Assembly: GCA_009740415.1 (NCBI GenBank)
Contig: WOYE01000005.1
Coordinates: 98,738 to 162,737, forward strand
Origin: Planococcaceae bacterium Storch 2/2-2
GTDB lineage: Bacteria; Bacillota; Bacilli; Bacillales_A; Planococcaceae
Direction: 5' to 3'
DNA length: 64,000 bases
Part shown: one piece after another, positions 45,304 through 53,648 of the stretch
Numbering within the stretch: the stretch's first letter is position 1
Layout of the letters: every line of letters starts with the position of its first letter
The notes under the pieces: model-generated
Database searches by the model: none
What the model was told of the DNA's origin: nothing
What the model saw: the letters and a program-made list of their open reading frames with translations, nothing else
Program-made: the position numbers and the translations under genes

Positions 45304-45346
45304 CAGCAAGCGCCCCTTTCGTTAAAGTACTTGATAGTTTAATATT

Positions 45347-45362
45347 ATACCCCAATAGGTAT
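45347..45362. promoter_or_regulatory. CstR-type operator before cstR
   Basis: ATACCCCAATAGGTAT, about 45 bp upstream of the cstR start. AATATTATAC beside it may include the -10 of the promoter. Confidence 0.72.
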
Positions 45363-45540
45363 GAAGTCAAAGAATACGATTGTACACAAATGTTCATGCC
45401 ATGCAATTTTTTGAATATTATGGTACAATGGTAAGGACTCGAACTATAGGTTAATCTCACAATAACATGTTCACCGTCCACCCTACAATTATGTAGATGA
45501 ACTTTTTACTTAAGACGGCGGATAGAGGGAGGGAATTCGA

Positions 45541-45762
45541 TTGTCATTTCCAAGAAGGGAAAAAAAGGTTTCGGATTTCGTCGCAGCACGCCAAATCGAT
45601 GAAGAAATTTCTTTCGTACGAAACGATCATAAAGTAGTCGGTAAAATTCATAAAATTTTAGAAAACTCTGTGATTGTGAAACTTTCGAAAGAAGATGCCG
45701 AATTAATCGGAGCACCATCCGAGCTAACGGTCGTCTCACATAAAAAATATTCGGTCGTTTGA
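45541..45762 (+). CDS. DUF2187 family small protein (YkvS-like)
   Basis: 73 aa. The pattern HKVVGKIHKILENSVIVKL … LTVVSHKKYSVV matches the DUF2187/YkvS family of small beta-rich proteins. The start is TTG 45541, preceded by GGGAGGG. A charged N-terminal extension of about 15 residues precedes the domain. A putative TACAAT -10 is about 110 bp upstream. Function unknown; it is divergent from cstR but its promoter region does not include the operator. Confidence 0.78.
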   Translation: MSFPRREKKVSDFVAARQIDEEISFVRNDHKVVGKIHKILENSVIVKLSKEDAELIGAPSELTVVSHKKYSVV

Positions 45763-45827
45763 TCGCTACGACGTAGCGATTTTTTCATTCAACGAGCGGT
45801 CCTTATTTTAAGGACCGCTCGTTTTTG
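45760..45827. terminator. Two adjacent terminator hairpins
   Basis: ATCGCTAC-GACG-TAGCGATTTTTT (45763-45786) serves the DUF2187 gene; AACGAGCGGTCCTTA…TAAGGACCGCTCGTTTTT (45790-45826) lies directly before the stop of the convergent CoA transferase gene. Confidence 0.82.
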
Positions 45828-45829
45828 TA

Positions 45830-47101
45830 TTATACATATAATCCGTTTTGCTTCGCTTCGTACAACAACTGTTCTCTAAACTTCGGATGGGCGATATCGA
45901 TCAGCGCTTTGACACGAGCGGATAACGACTTTCCGTACAACTTCGCAATTCCGTACTCTGTTACGATATGATCCACATCATTTTTACTCGTCGAAACGAC
46001 CGAACCCGGTGTCAACAATGGGACGATGCGCGAAATCGTATCTCGTTTCGCTGTCGAATGCATACAGATGTACGCTCGCCCATTTTTTGCGAAGTGAACG
46101 GCGCGCGCGAAATCAGCTTGTCCACCCGTGGATGAGTAATATTTTCCACCGATCGTTTCAGAAGCACATTGACCGTACAAGTCGACTTCAGTCGTCGCAT
46201 TGATCGAGACGATATTATCTTCTTTCGCAATTTCTAACGGATGATTCACTTGGCTCACTGGGAGCAATTCAACGAGGGGGTTATTGTCGATAAACTGATG
46301 GAGACGATCCGTCCCGAGTGCAAACGTACCGATCACTTTTCCTTGGTGAGTCGCTTTTTGTGTCCCATCTACCGCTCCTGCTTCTACGAGATCGACGAGC
46401 CCTTCCGTCAACAGCTCCGTATGCATCCCTAAATGTTTATGTCCTTTTAACAATTTCGTCACCGCGTTCGGAATCGATCCGATCCCTATCTGAATCGTAT
46501 CGCCATGCCGAATGTCCTCAGCGATCAGCTCGGCGATCACTTCATCTTTTTCTGAAATACGAGGCGTTCCTACTTCTGCTAACGGCTCATCGTACTCCGT
46601 ATAACCAGCAATTTGACTCATATGAATTTGATTGCGCCCGACCGTTCGAGGCATATGGCGATTCACTTCTACGACGAACGGCACTTTTCCGATAAATTCA
46701 GCGATGTAATCGGACTGAGTACCGAGAGAAAAGTAGCCGTGTTCATCCATCGGTGAAACGACAGCTAAAATCATCGATACGTTCGTTGACTGTCGAAGTA
46801 ATTTGGGCATTTCGTGAAAAACGTTCGGTACGAGTTCCACGTGCCCTTGATGGTACGCTTCTCGATTCGCTTCGCTTAAAAAATAAGAAACGTGGGACAA
46901 CTTCCCTTTGTACGCACCATACATGTATGAACGTCGTCGCAAAGGTAAAATTTGATGGACATCCACATCGATTAAACCGTCCGCTCCTTCTTCTAGCCAA
47001 TCTAACAATTGACGTGGCTCCCCGTTTGCAGGTGGAACGATGAGATCCGCTCCTTCTTCAATCATTTGGAGAAATTGTTCTTTCGTCATTAATTTTGTCA
47101 T
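45830..47101 (-). CDS. Acetyl-CoA hydrolase/transferase family CoA-transferase
   Basis: 423 aa, family of 4-hydroxybutyrate/succinyl-CoA:acetate CoA-transferases. Domain 1 ends near residue 180; IGIGSIPNAV (~200) is the CoA-binding loop and the catalytic Glu is in SINATTEVDLYGQCA (~305). GGKYYSSTGGQADF and DHIVTEYGIAKLYGKS are further signatures. It moves CoA between short-chain acids or hydrolyses acyl-CoA. No companion dehydrogenase is adjacent, so the acyl substrate is open. ATG 47101 has a weak upstream ribosome-binding site (TTGGTG). Confidence 0.88.
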   Translation of the reverse strand: MTKLMTKEQFLQMIEEGADLIVPPANGEPRQLLDWLEEGADGLIDVDVHQILPLRRRSYMYGAYKGKLSHVSYFLSEANREAYHQGHVELVPNVFHEMPKLLRQSTNVSMILAVVSPMDEHGYFSLGTQSDYIAEFIGKVPFVVEVNRHMPRTVGRNQIHMSQIAGYTEYDEPLAEVGTPRISEKDEVIAELIAEDIRHGDTIQIGIGSIPNAVTKLLKGHKHLGMHTELLTEGLVDLVEAGAVDGTQKATHQGKVIGTFALGTDRLHQFIDNNPLVELLPVSQVNHPLEIAKEDNIVSINATTEVDLYGQCASETIGGKYYSSTGGQADFARAVHFAKNGRAYICMHSTAKRDTISRIVPLLTPGSVVSTSKNDVDHIVTEYGIAKLYGKSLSARVKALIDIAHPKFREQLLYEAKQNGLYV

Positions 47102-47207
47102 CTCGTCCTAACACCAACCTTTAATTTTATGTACGTCTATCATAACGGATACTATTTCCACCGCCAACTATCATTTGTCATGAAGAACGACATTCAAAAT
47201 AAAAACC

Positions 47208-47239
47208 TCTTCTTAGCATCGCGCTAAAAAGAGGTGCAC
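47208..47239 (-). terminator. Terminator after the AI-2E-family gene
   Basis: CACCTCTTTTTAGCGC…CTAAGAAGAGGTTTTT on the minus strand; imperfect stem with U-tract. Confidence 0.7.
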
Positions 47240-48319
47240 TTAAATCGTCTTCGTCGCTGCTTTTTTAATATCTTTTCGATGTTCATAGACGTTCGCAATA
47301 ATTGCACGAACGACGGCATACGTCGGAATAACGATTAAAATACCGAGGAACCCACCTAAATTCCCTGCTGCTAAAATGAGCGTAATGACAGTGAGTGGAT
47401 GGATAGATAACGTTTTCCCCATAATGTTCGGTGTAATTAAGTTACTATCGGTCTGCTGGGCAACTAATGTGACGAGGGCTACCCAAATGACGAGGGTCGG
47501 ATCTTGTAACAGTGCAATTAAAATAGCCGGTACAACGGCAATCCACGGTCCGATAAACGGAATGAGGTTCATAAATAAGGCAAAGATCGATAAAAGCAAA
47601 GCATATTCTAAACCGATCAACGAGTACCCTATTAAAAGCAATGTCGCTAAAATCGCACTAATTAAAAATTGCCCTTGAATGTACGCACGAAGAACGTCGT
47701 TAATATCATTCAATGTTTTTTCAACCCAACGTTTGCGCTCTCCCGTAAAAAATTGCGTAATAAACGGAATTAATTTTTCGTGATCTTTCAACATGAAAAT
47801 GAAGAAGAAAGGTACTAAAATGAGTAAAAACATCGCTTGGAAAAATGATTGTGCAAATTGCAGCACCCATTTCCCAAAACCGAGTGCGATATCTTGCGCT
47901 TTCGTCGCCGCTTCATCGAGACCTTCTTGAATATTATCAGGTAAATGATCTCGTTGAGCGAGTGCATAATCTTTCATGCCTTCGAGCTGCTCTCCTAGTT
48001 CAGGTGCGTTTTTAACGAGCATGTTCACTTGGTCCATGACAGGTGGCCCGATAATTCGAATGAAAATCCAAATGATGACCCCGAGCATCGCAAGAATCGC
48101 TAAAATGCTCGACCAACGTGGCGCTCCTTTTTTCTCTAACCACCTTTGAATCGGTTCAGTCATATAAAACAAAACGCCACCGAGCAACAAGGGGAAGAAA
48201 ATTGTTTTGGCGATAATGACGAGAGGCGTAAATAAAAAGACGATATCTAAAAAATATTTGACGATTAAAATCGCTAACAGTACGCCGACACCAAATTGAA
48301 ACCAACGTTTATTTGTCAA
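47240..48319 (-). CDS. AI-2E/PerM-family permease
   Basis: 359 aa, eight hydrophobic segments in the family arrangement, with the periplasmic-like segment of about 80 residues after helix 3 (~90-165) and the family motif NLIPFIGPWIAVVPAILIAL near residues 250-269, followed by IWVALVTLVAQQTDSNLITPNIMGKTLSIHP split over 275-305. The start is TTG 48319 with AAGGAGGTGGAGG just upstream. Members export diverse small molecules or ions (e.g. Na+/H+ in some Bacillales); the autoinducer-2 label should not be taken literally. Single gene. Confidence 0.87.
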   Translation of the reverse strand: MTNKRWFQFGVGVLLAILIVKYFLDIVFLFTPLVIIAKTIFFPLLLGGVLFYMTEPIQRWLEKKGAPRWSSILAILAMLGVIIWIFIRIIGPPVMDQVNMLVKNAPELGEQLEGMKDYALAQRDHLPDNIQEGLDEAATKAQDIALGFGKWVLQFAQSFFQAMFLLILVPFFFIFMLKDHEKLIPFITQFFTGERKRWVEKTLNDINDVLRAYIQGQFLISAILATLLLIGYSLIGLEYALLLSIFALFMNLIPFIGPWIAVVPAILIALLQDPTLVIWVALVTLVAQQTDSNLITPNIMGKTLSIHPLTVITLILAAGNLGGFLGILIVIPTYAVVRAIIANVYEHRKDIKKAATKTI

Positions 48320-48410
48320 TGACCTCCACCTCCTTTTTCTCGCTTTAGTATACACGACTTTTTATGAAACAAACTTCTTTTTCATCTTTTGTTTCTTTTT
48401 TTCAAAGAGC

Positions 48411-48436
48411 GGTTTCATTAGTGAAAGAATGGGAAT
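48411..48436 (+). promoter_or_regulatory. Sigma-B-type promoter of csbD
   Basis: GGTTTC (48411-48416), 14-bp spacer, GGGAAT (48431-48436), close to the general-stress consensus GTTTAA-N13-15-GGGTAT; 37 bp upstream of the start codon. Confidence 0.7.
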
Positions 48437-48472
48437 GGATACGTACGATAATCAATAAAGGAGATGTTCCAT

Positions 48473-48718
48473 ATGAGTGGATTTAAAAACCGTGCAAAAG
48501 GCACAATGAACGAAGCAAAAGGTGAAGTGAAAGAGTCTGTCGGTAAAGTACTCGGCAACGAGTCCCTTCAAGCGAAAGGGATTGCGGATCAAGTAAAAGG
48601 GAAAGCACAAAAAGCAGTCGGCGACCTTCAAAAAGAAGCAAAAGTAAAAGCAGGCGAAGCGAAAGAAACGATTGAGAAAAAAATCGTTGAATTAAAAGAT
48701 GAATTAACAGACAAGTAA
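48473..48718 (+). CDS. CsbD-family general stress protein
   Basis: 81 aa, highly charged and Lys/Ala/Glu-rich, predicted helical and soluble. The CsbD signature is KNRAKGTMNEAKGEVKESVG (residues 5-24), followed by QAKGIADQVKGKAQKAVGD and a Lys/Glu coiled tail of 35 residues. ATG 48473 follows AAAGGAGA. In B. subtilis csbD belongs to the sigma-B general stress regulon, consistent with the promoter seen here. The biochemical role is unknown. Confidence 0.9.
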   Translation: MSGFKNRAKGTMNEAKGEVKESVGKVLGNESLQAKGIADQVKGKAQKAVGDLQKEAKVKAGEAKETIEKKIVELKDELTDK

Positions 48719-48726
48719 GTAGCACA

Positions 48727-48763
48727 TTGCCGTTGAAAAGAGACCCTTTTCAACGGCTTTTTT
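48727..48763 (+). terminator. Terminator after csbD
   Basis: GCCGTTGAAAAG-AGACCC-TTTTCAACGGCTTTTTT. The duplicated segment begins within its U-tract. Confidence 0.9.
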
Positions 48764-49175
48764 CTTATTTTTTCTTCATCTGTCCAATTCATCGAACAAG
48801 TCATGTTATAATTTCTCATTGCAACTTACGTTTATAGAGAGGAGCGATTTTTTGCAACGACTCATTTACCCACTACTCGTTGTATTTGCCGCGAGTTGTT
48901 ACGGTATTTTATCAACGATCATTAAACTAGCGATCGGTGCTGGTTTCACCGCATCAGAAGCGGTGACTTTTCTTATTTTTTCTTCATCTGTCCAATTCAT
49001 CGAACAAGTCATGTTATAATTTCTCATTGCAACTTACGTTTATAGAGAGGAGCGATTTTTTGCAACGACTCATTTACCCACTACTCGTTGTATTTGCCGC
49101 GAGTTGTTACGGTATTTTATCAACGATCATTAAACTAGCGATCGGTGCTGGTTTCACCGCATCAGAAGCGGTGAC
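48760..49175. repeat. Perfect 208-bp tandem duplication
   Basis: 48760-48967 and 48968-49175 are identical by eye. The unit carries the tail of the csbD terminator, the promoter (TGTTATAAT, extended -10), the ribosome-binding site GAGAGGAG, and the first 38-39 codons of the DMT permease. Confidence 0.95.
48852..49019 (+). pseudogene. Truncated duplicate of the DMT permease N-terminus
   Basis: This copy repeats the TTG start (48852) and ribosome-binding site of the full gene, then at the duplication junction runs into the promoter region of the second copy, giving 38 native residues (MQRLIYPLL…ASEAVT) plus a foreign tail FLIFSSSVQFIEQVML, 55 aa in all. It contains one membrane helix. A product could be made because all signals are intact, but no function is expected. 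Its stop (49019) is 41 bp before the start of the real gene, so it could also act as a leader reading frame. Confidence 0.8.
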
Positions 49176-49974
49176 GAGCCAATATTATAGCGGATTTTTC
49201 ATCGCGCTCGTTCTCGTCATCCTTTTCAAACGCTCTGTACCGACATTCGGCGGAGGGTGGACGTTATTTTTCGCTGGACTTTTCACAGCAACGACCGGAA
49301 CGGTGTACGGACAAGCGGTTCAACATATGCCCGCTTCCCTCGCCGTCGTATTACTGTTCCAATTTACATGGATCGGTATGTTGTTTGATTGCATTGCGAA
49401 AAAAAGACTTCCTTCCAAACCGGAAACGTTGTCATTGATTCTCTTGTTCGGAGGGACCATTTTAGCAGCTGGTATTATCGATGTCGACTTATCGGCGATT
49501 CCATTACAAGGTTGGTTATGGGGCTTCGCCTCAGCGATTAGCTTCGCTTCTTTTATCGTCATTAACCAACGACAAATTAAAGGGATGGACACGTTAACTC
49601 GACTGTTTTATACGTCGTTGATCGGTGCACTTTTCATCACGTTATTTCAAACGCCGCAAATCGTTTGGGATGGGACGTTGTTTGCAGGTGGCTTATGGAA
49701 GTTCGGTTTAGTACTCGGTTTATTCGGAACTGTCACACCGATTTACTTGCTATCGATTGCGGTACCGAAAGTAGGGACAGGCGTGTCTTCGATTTTGAGC
49801 GCCATGGAATTACCGGTCGCTGTCGCCGCTTCTACACTCGTACTTGGCGAACGACTAACCGCTTTGCAACTGTTCGGAATCGGCATCATTTTATTCGGTA
49901 TGACGTTACCGACTGCCGTTGATCTTTATCGCGATAAAAAGAAAAATCGGACCCAACGACCTAACTCCTTATGA
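49060..49974 (+). CDS. EamA/DMT-family permease
   Basis: 304 aa, ten helices in two EamA repeats. Repeat 1 begins MQRLIYPLLVVFAASCYG; repeat 2 carries the usual VSSILSAMELPVAVAAST segment near residues 245-262. The C-terminus is a short basic tail. The TTG start (49060) is preceded by GAGAGGAG at the same spacing as in the duplicate. With two tandem promoters, it may be transcribed from either copy. Substrate unknown; metabolite export or amino-acid uptake are the common roles. Confidence 0.88.
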   Translation: MQRLIYPLLVVFAASCYGILSTIIKLAIGAGFTASEAVTSQYYSGFFIALVLVILFKRSVPTFGGGWTLFFAGLFTATTGTVYGQAVQHMPASLAVVLLFQFTWIGMLFDCIAKKRLPSKPETLSLILLFGGTILAAGIIDVDLSAIPLQGWLWGFASAISFASFIVINQRQIKGMDTLTRLFYTSLIGALFITLFQTPQIVWDGTLFAGGLWKFGLVLGLFGTVTPIYLLSIAVPKVGTGVSSILSAMELPVAVAASTLVLGERLTALQLFGIGIILFGMTLPTAVDLYRDKKKNRTQRPNSL

Positions 49975-50010
49975 TACACTCGTTAAAAAGACTCATAAAG
50001 GATGGATACT

Positions 50011-51204
50011 ATGACAGAATTACTTTATTTAAAAGATTCCTATCAAACCGAGTTTTTAGCAACGATTACAGACCAATGGCTCGATCCTAAAAAAGGGTAC
50101 GTCGTCACATTGGATCGAACTGCTTTTTACCCGACTGGTGGTGGCCAACCCCATGACATCGGAACATTGAACGGCGTTCCGGTTCATTCCGTCGAATGGG
50201 TCGACGATCAAGTCCACCATTACGTTGATTCGCCAATTAAAGAAAATGTCGTTCAAGGAATGATCGATTGGGAACATCGCTTCGATCTCATGCAACAACA
50301 TACGGGCCAACATGTGATGGCAGCGATTTTAAAACGTATGTACGACATCGATATGGAAGGGTTCGATATCGGCGACGTCACGGTTACGATTGACTTAAAA
50401 ACGAAACCTCTTTCAAACGATCAATTGTTTAAGATCGAACAACTTGCGAATACGATCATTCTTAAAAATGAGCCGATTCGTGCGACGATCGTTCAACCGA
50501 ATGCTCTCGAAGCATTCGACCTCGTACATGACATCACTCGTGAAGGCGACGTTCGTATCGTTTCGATCGAATCGTTCGACGATACGCCGTGCGGTGGCAC
50601 TCATTTGTCATCGACTGGCGAACTCCAAGTGATCAAACTACTCGGCACGGAGCGGATCAGTGGCGGTGCTCGCCTTTCGTTCGTCTGCGGAAGACGAGCA
50701 GTGAGTCATTACGCGTTGCAACATGCGCGCATTGAAAACTTCGCTCGTCTGTTGGAAACGTCAGATGAGAGAATCGAAGGTAAATTACACCGTTGGAAAA
50801 AAGAACGAGTAGAACGCGAGAAAGAAATCGAACAATTGAAAGAACAATTGCTCACCTACGAGGCGACAGAGTTATGGGACGGTAGCGGTACCGTCGTACG
50901 CGGATTTACAGAGCGTTCCATTCACGAACTGAAGGCGCTCGCGACGATCCTAACGAAAACCCATCCGCACGCACTCGTCTCTCTGTTTACGATGAACGGC
51001 TCAAACGTTCAGTTGCTCGCTACACGCGGGGCCGATCATCCACTGAATTTACGCGACATCGCTTCGGATTTCTTCGGCGTTTGTAACGGACGCGGCGGTG
51101 GCAGCCCGACGTTCATTCAAGGAGCGGGAACGAGTGAAGAGACGATTGAAACGTTGGAACGAAACATCGCTTCCGTCCTTTCTTCACAACGCGTCCTCGT
51201 TTAA
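50011..51204 (+). CDS. AlaX-type alanyl-tRNA editing protein (long form)
   Basis: 397 aa. It hydrolyses Ser-tRNA(Ala) (and Gly-tRNA(Ala)) formed by mistake. The editing domain zinc motifs are QQHTGQHVMAA (~95, HxxxH) and DDTPCGGTHLSSTGE (~193-207, CxxxH), following RTAFYPTGGGQPHD (~38). Residues ~235-285 are a charged coiled coil and ~290-395 form a DHHA1-like domain with GRGGGSPTFIQGAG near the end. ATG 50011 is preferred to the upstream ATG at 50002, which overlaps the AAAGGATGG. It is close behind the DMT gene (36 bp) and could be cotranscribed. Confidence 0.92.
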   Translation: MTELLYLKDSYQTEFLATITDQWLDPKKGYVVTLDRTAFYPTGGGQPHDIGTLNGVPVHSVEWVDDQVHHYVDSPIKENVVQGMIDWEHRFDLMQQHTGQHVMAAILKRMYDIDMEGFDIGDVTVTIDLKTKPLSNDQLFKIEQLANTIILKNEPIRATIVQPNALEAFDLVHDITREGDVRIVSIESFDDTPCGGTHLSSTGELQVIKLLGTERISGGARLSFVCGRRAVSHYALQHARIENFARLLETSDERIEGKLHRWKKERVEREKEIEQLKEQLLTYEATELWDGSGTVVRGFTERSIHELKALATILTKTHPHALVSLFTMNGSNVQLLATRGADHPLNLRDIASDFFGVCNGRGGGSPTFIQGAGTSEETIETLERNIASVLSSQRVLV

Positions 51205-51206
51205 TA

Positions 51207-51251
51207 CAAAAAGCCTTACGAGCGGTTGACACCGCGCGTAAGGCCTTTTCA
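51207..51251 (+). terminator. Terminator after the AlaX gene
   Basis: AAAAAGCCTTACG…CGTAAGGCCTTTTC, usable for both the AlaX gene and the convergent cytochrome gene. Confidence 0.82.
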
Positions 51252-51252
51252 T

Positions 51253-52224
51253 TTATTCTTTATGTCCGAGAACAGACTCCCAGTCAATCGATCCGTCGTT
51301 CACTTGATCGCGTTTTTCTTTCGTCATTAAATCGGTCGGACGACCACCGTTCGGCCAGTCGTTTGCATGGCCTTGCCATTCTGGTCGATCTTGCGACAAA
51401 ATGTAAGCGGCTAAATCGGCTGCTTCTTGGTCTGATAATGATCCTTCTTGACCGATCGGCATGTTATTTTGAACGTACCCCGCCATTTTACTCATACGCG
51501 CTAAACCAGCACCGTCGTTAAACGATTCCTCGCCCCATAAAGCAGGTCCCGAGTTCGATCCTGTACCAGCACCGTCCGCTGCGTGACAAGCGATACATGA
51601 CTGTTTGTAAAGCTCTTCCCCGTCATCTACGTTCGGAACAGGAACATTGTCCATATTGTTTTTATGGCGCCACGGCAATTCTGCACCGACTGGAATATCT
51701 TTTGAAATGTACGTTAAATAAGCAACCATTGCATCGAGATCTTCATCATCTTCTGCAAATTTTTCACCGTTCATACTACGTACCATACAACCGTTAATTC
51801 GTTCTTCCAACGTGACAATTTCTCCTGAACGAGGAATGTACATTGGATAGACTGCTGACACCCCTACCATTGACGAAGAATGTTCATCCATTCCTGCGCC
51901 TGCGTGACAACTCGTACACGATAACGCGTTCACTCGCGCTTGCCCATCTTCGACAGTCGCTGCTTCACCACGTAACACTTCGGATGTCGCATTCGTCAAT
52001 TCATACCCTCTTAAAATTTGCTCGCCGAGTGGTCCTTCTGGAACGTCGTCGAGGGAAGGCGGATTATGTTCGATTGTCGCTTTCACACCTTCTTCGGATT
52101 CTACTTTTTCAGGTTATGCAACATCTTCTTTCTGCATTTGGAAGCCCATCGCTGCGATGACGATCAATGCGCCGGCAAATAAAACTCCTAAAATCAATGC
52201 AGCCGTGCTCCGTTCTTTTCTCAT
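51253..52224 (-). pseudogene. tsdA: Thiosulfate dehydrogenase (TsdA)-like dihaem cytochrome c, broken by an in-frame stop
   Basis: A single 324-codon frame with ATG 52224 after AGGAGGAAG. Codons 1-36 encode a signal anchor (TAALILGVLFAGALIVIAAM), then TAA at 52114-52116, and the same frame continues to 51253. The continuation has two haem sites, CTSCH and CIACH, plus TsdA-family features EERINGCMVRSMNG, ALWGEESFNDGAG and NMPIGQEGSLSDQEAADLAAYI. TsdA oxidises thiosulfate to tetrathionate (or the reverse) outside the membrane. A possible restart at GTG 52086 lacks both ribosome-binding site and signal peptide, so haem attachment would fail. A CAA-to-TAA change is the simplest cause. Sequencing error or suppression cannot be excluded. 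Confidence 0.8.
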
Positions 52225-52573
52225 CGTTCTTCCTCCTTTTTCTCTTTCATTCGTTTCTTTTTTCTTTCGTTACCGTTACGATAGCACGCTGAAAAATGAA
52301 CGTCTATCCAATAATTGCGAACGCTTACAAAACGAACAAAAAGACTTGTCAAATTTATTACATACTTTTTCAGAAAAGGTATTTCTACTTACTTTATCTT
52401 CATCTGATAAGGTTTATCATTGTTTTAAAAGGTAAAAGTCTTATATTAACTAAATTAATTACTAAGAAGAATGGCATCCTTCTATGGAACTTCTTTAATC
52501 ATTCCATAGGCAATTGATTTCATAGTTGTGTACACTTAATAAGAAACTACATTATAAGGAAGGTGAATGATTG
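52225..52573. promoter_or_regulatory. Intergenic region upstream of the tsdA-like gene and the ABC permease
   Basis: No gene is seen. It holds a near-cre site TGCGAACGCTTACA (52316-52329, one mismatch) on the tsdA side; an inverted repeat CTATGGAA…TTCCATAG (52482-52510) on the ABC side; and a possible promoter TTGATT-17-TAATAA just before the ABC permease. Confidence 0.45.
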
Positions 52574-53647
52574 ATGTTTTTAGCTTGGCATGAAATGAAA
52601 CGAAACAAATTACGTTTCACTCTCATTATGGGCGTCTTAATGCTCGTCGCTTACTTAGTATTTTTCTTATCTGGATTAGCGACAGGTTTACAGACGATCA
52701 ACCGTGAGGCGGTCGATAAATGGGAAGCCGATGCAATCGTTTTGACAGACGAGTCGGATAAAAGCCTCTTCCAATCGATCATGACATGGGAGAAAGAAAA
52801 AGAATTAAAAGCAGATAAAGTCGCACCGATCGGTCAATGGAGTGCGATTGCGAACGATGGAGAAGAAAAGCAAAACGTTTCTTACTTCGCCGTTCAGCCG
52901 GACACGTTCATCATGCCTAATGTCGTAGAAGGCGAAGCGTTCGAAAAACCATTCGAAGTCATCGCGAACGACTCGCTCGAAAAACAAGGATTTCAATTAG
53001 GGGATACGTTCAAACTGTCAGGATCCGATGAACAATTAACGATCGTCGGTTTCACAGACGAATCGCGCTTCAATGCAGCTCCTGTTATTTACGGTAGCTT
53101 CGACACCTTTTACGCTTTGAAATACGGGGAAGCTGCAGAAGGAAACGACACCTTATTAAATGGATTCGTCATTCGAACGGATGAGAAATTATCAAAAGTG
53201 ACGAAAGAAGAAACATTAGAAGTTGTACCGATTGAAACGTTCATCGAAAATTTACCGGGGTATTCTGAACAAAATATGACACTAAATGCGATGATTTATT
53301 TCTTGCTCGTCATTTCCGCAGTCATTGTGGCGATTTTCCTTTACGTACTCACAGTGCAAAAAACGAGCATTTTCGGAATTATGAAAGCACAAGGAATTTC
53401 AAACGGCTATTTAGCACGTTCCGTCGTCGCACAAACGTTCATCTTATCATTCGTCGGCGTAGCGATTGGATTCGGCTTAACGTTGCTAACCGGTGAATTT
53501 TTACCAGATGCCGTACCCGTTACATTTGACATCCCGACGATGCTTACATACGGCGCTATTTTCATCGTCGTAGCGATTGTCGGTTCGCTCTTCTCAGTAC
53601 GAACGATCGTCAAAATCGATCCATTAAAAGCGATTGGAGGTTCTTAA
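52574..53647 (+). CDS. FtsX-superfamily ABC permease (HrtB/MacB-like)
   Basis: 357 aa with four helices: one at residues ~17-38, then a ~200-residue extracytoplasmic domain (about 45-235), then three at ~243-265, 290-312 and 325-347. This is the MacB/HrtB mechanotransmission topology. The ending SVRTIVKIDPLKAIGGS is the family C-terminus. ATG 52574 follows AAGGAAGGTG. The ATPase gene begins 1 nt after its stop. Candidates for cargo are haem, peptides or lipoproteins; nothing in the sequence decides. Confidence 0.87.
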   Translation: MFLAWHEMKRNKLRFTLIMGVLMLVAYLVFFLSGLATGLQTINREAVDKWEADAIVLTDESDKSLFQSIMTWEKEKELKADKVAPIGQWSAIANDGEEKQNVSYFAVQPDTFIMPNVVEGEAFEKPFEVIANDSLEKQGFQLGDTFKLSGSDEQLTIVGFTDESRFNAAPVIYGSFDTFYALKYGEAAEGNDTLLNGFVIRTDEKLSKVTKEETLEVVPIETFIENLPGYSEQNMTLNAMIYFLLVISAVIVAIFLYVLTVQKTSIFGIMKAQGISNGYLARSVVAQTFILSFVGVAIGFGLTLLTGEFLPDAVPVTFDIPTMLTYGAIFIVVAIVGSLFSVRTIVKIDPLKAIGGS

Positions 53648-53648
53648 A

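Noticed and set aside
47240..48319. Autoinducer-2 exporter and quorum sensing
   Set aside because: The family name derives from one member; nothing here supports AI-2 as substrate.
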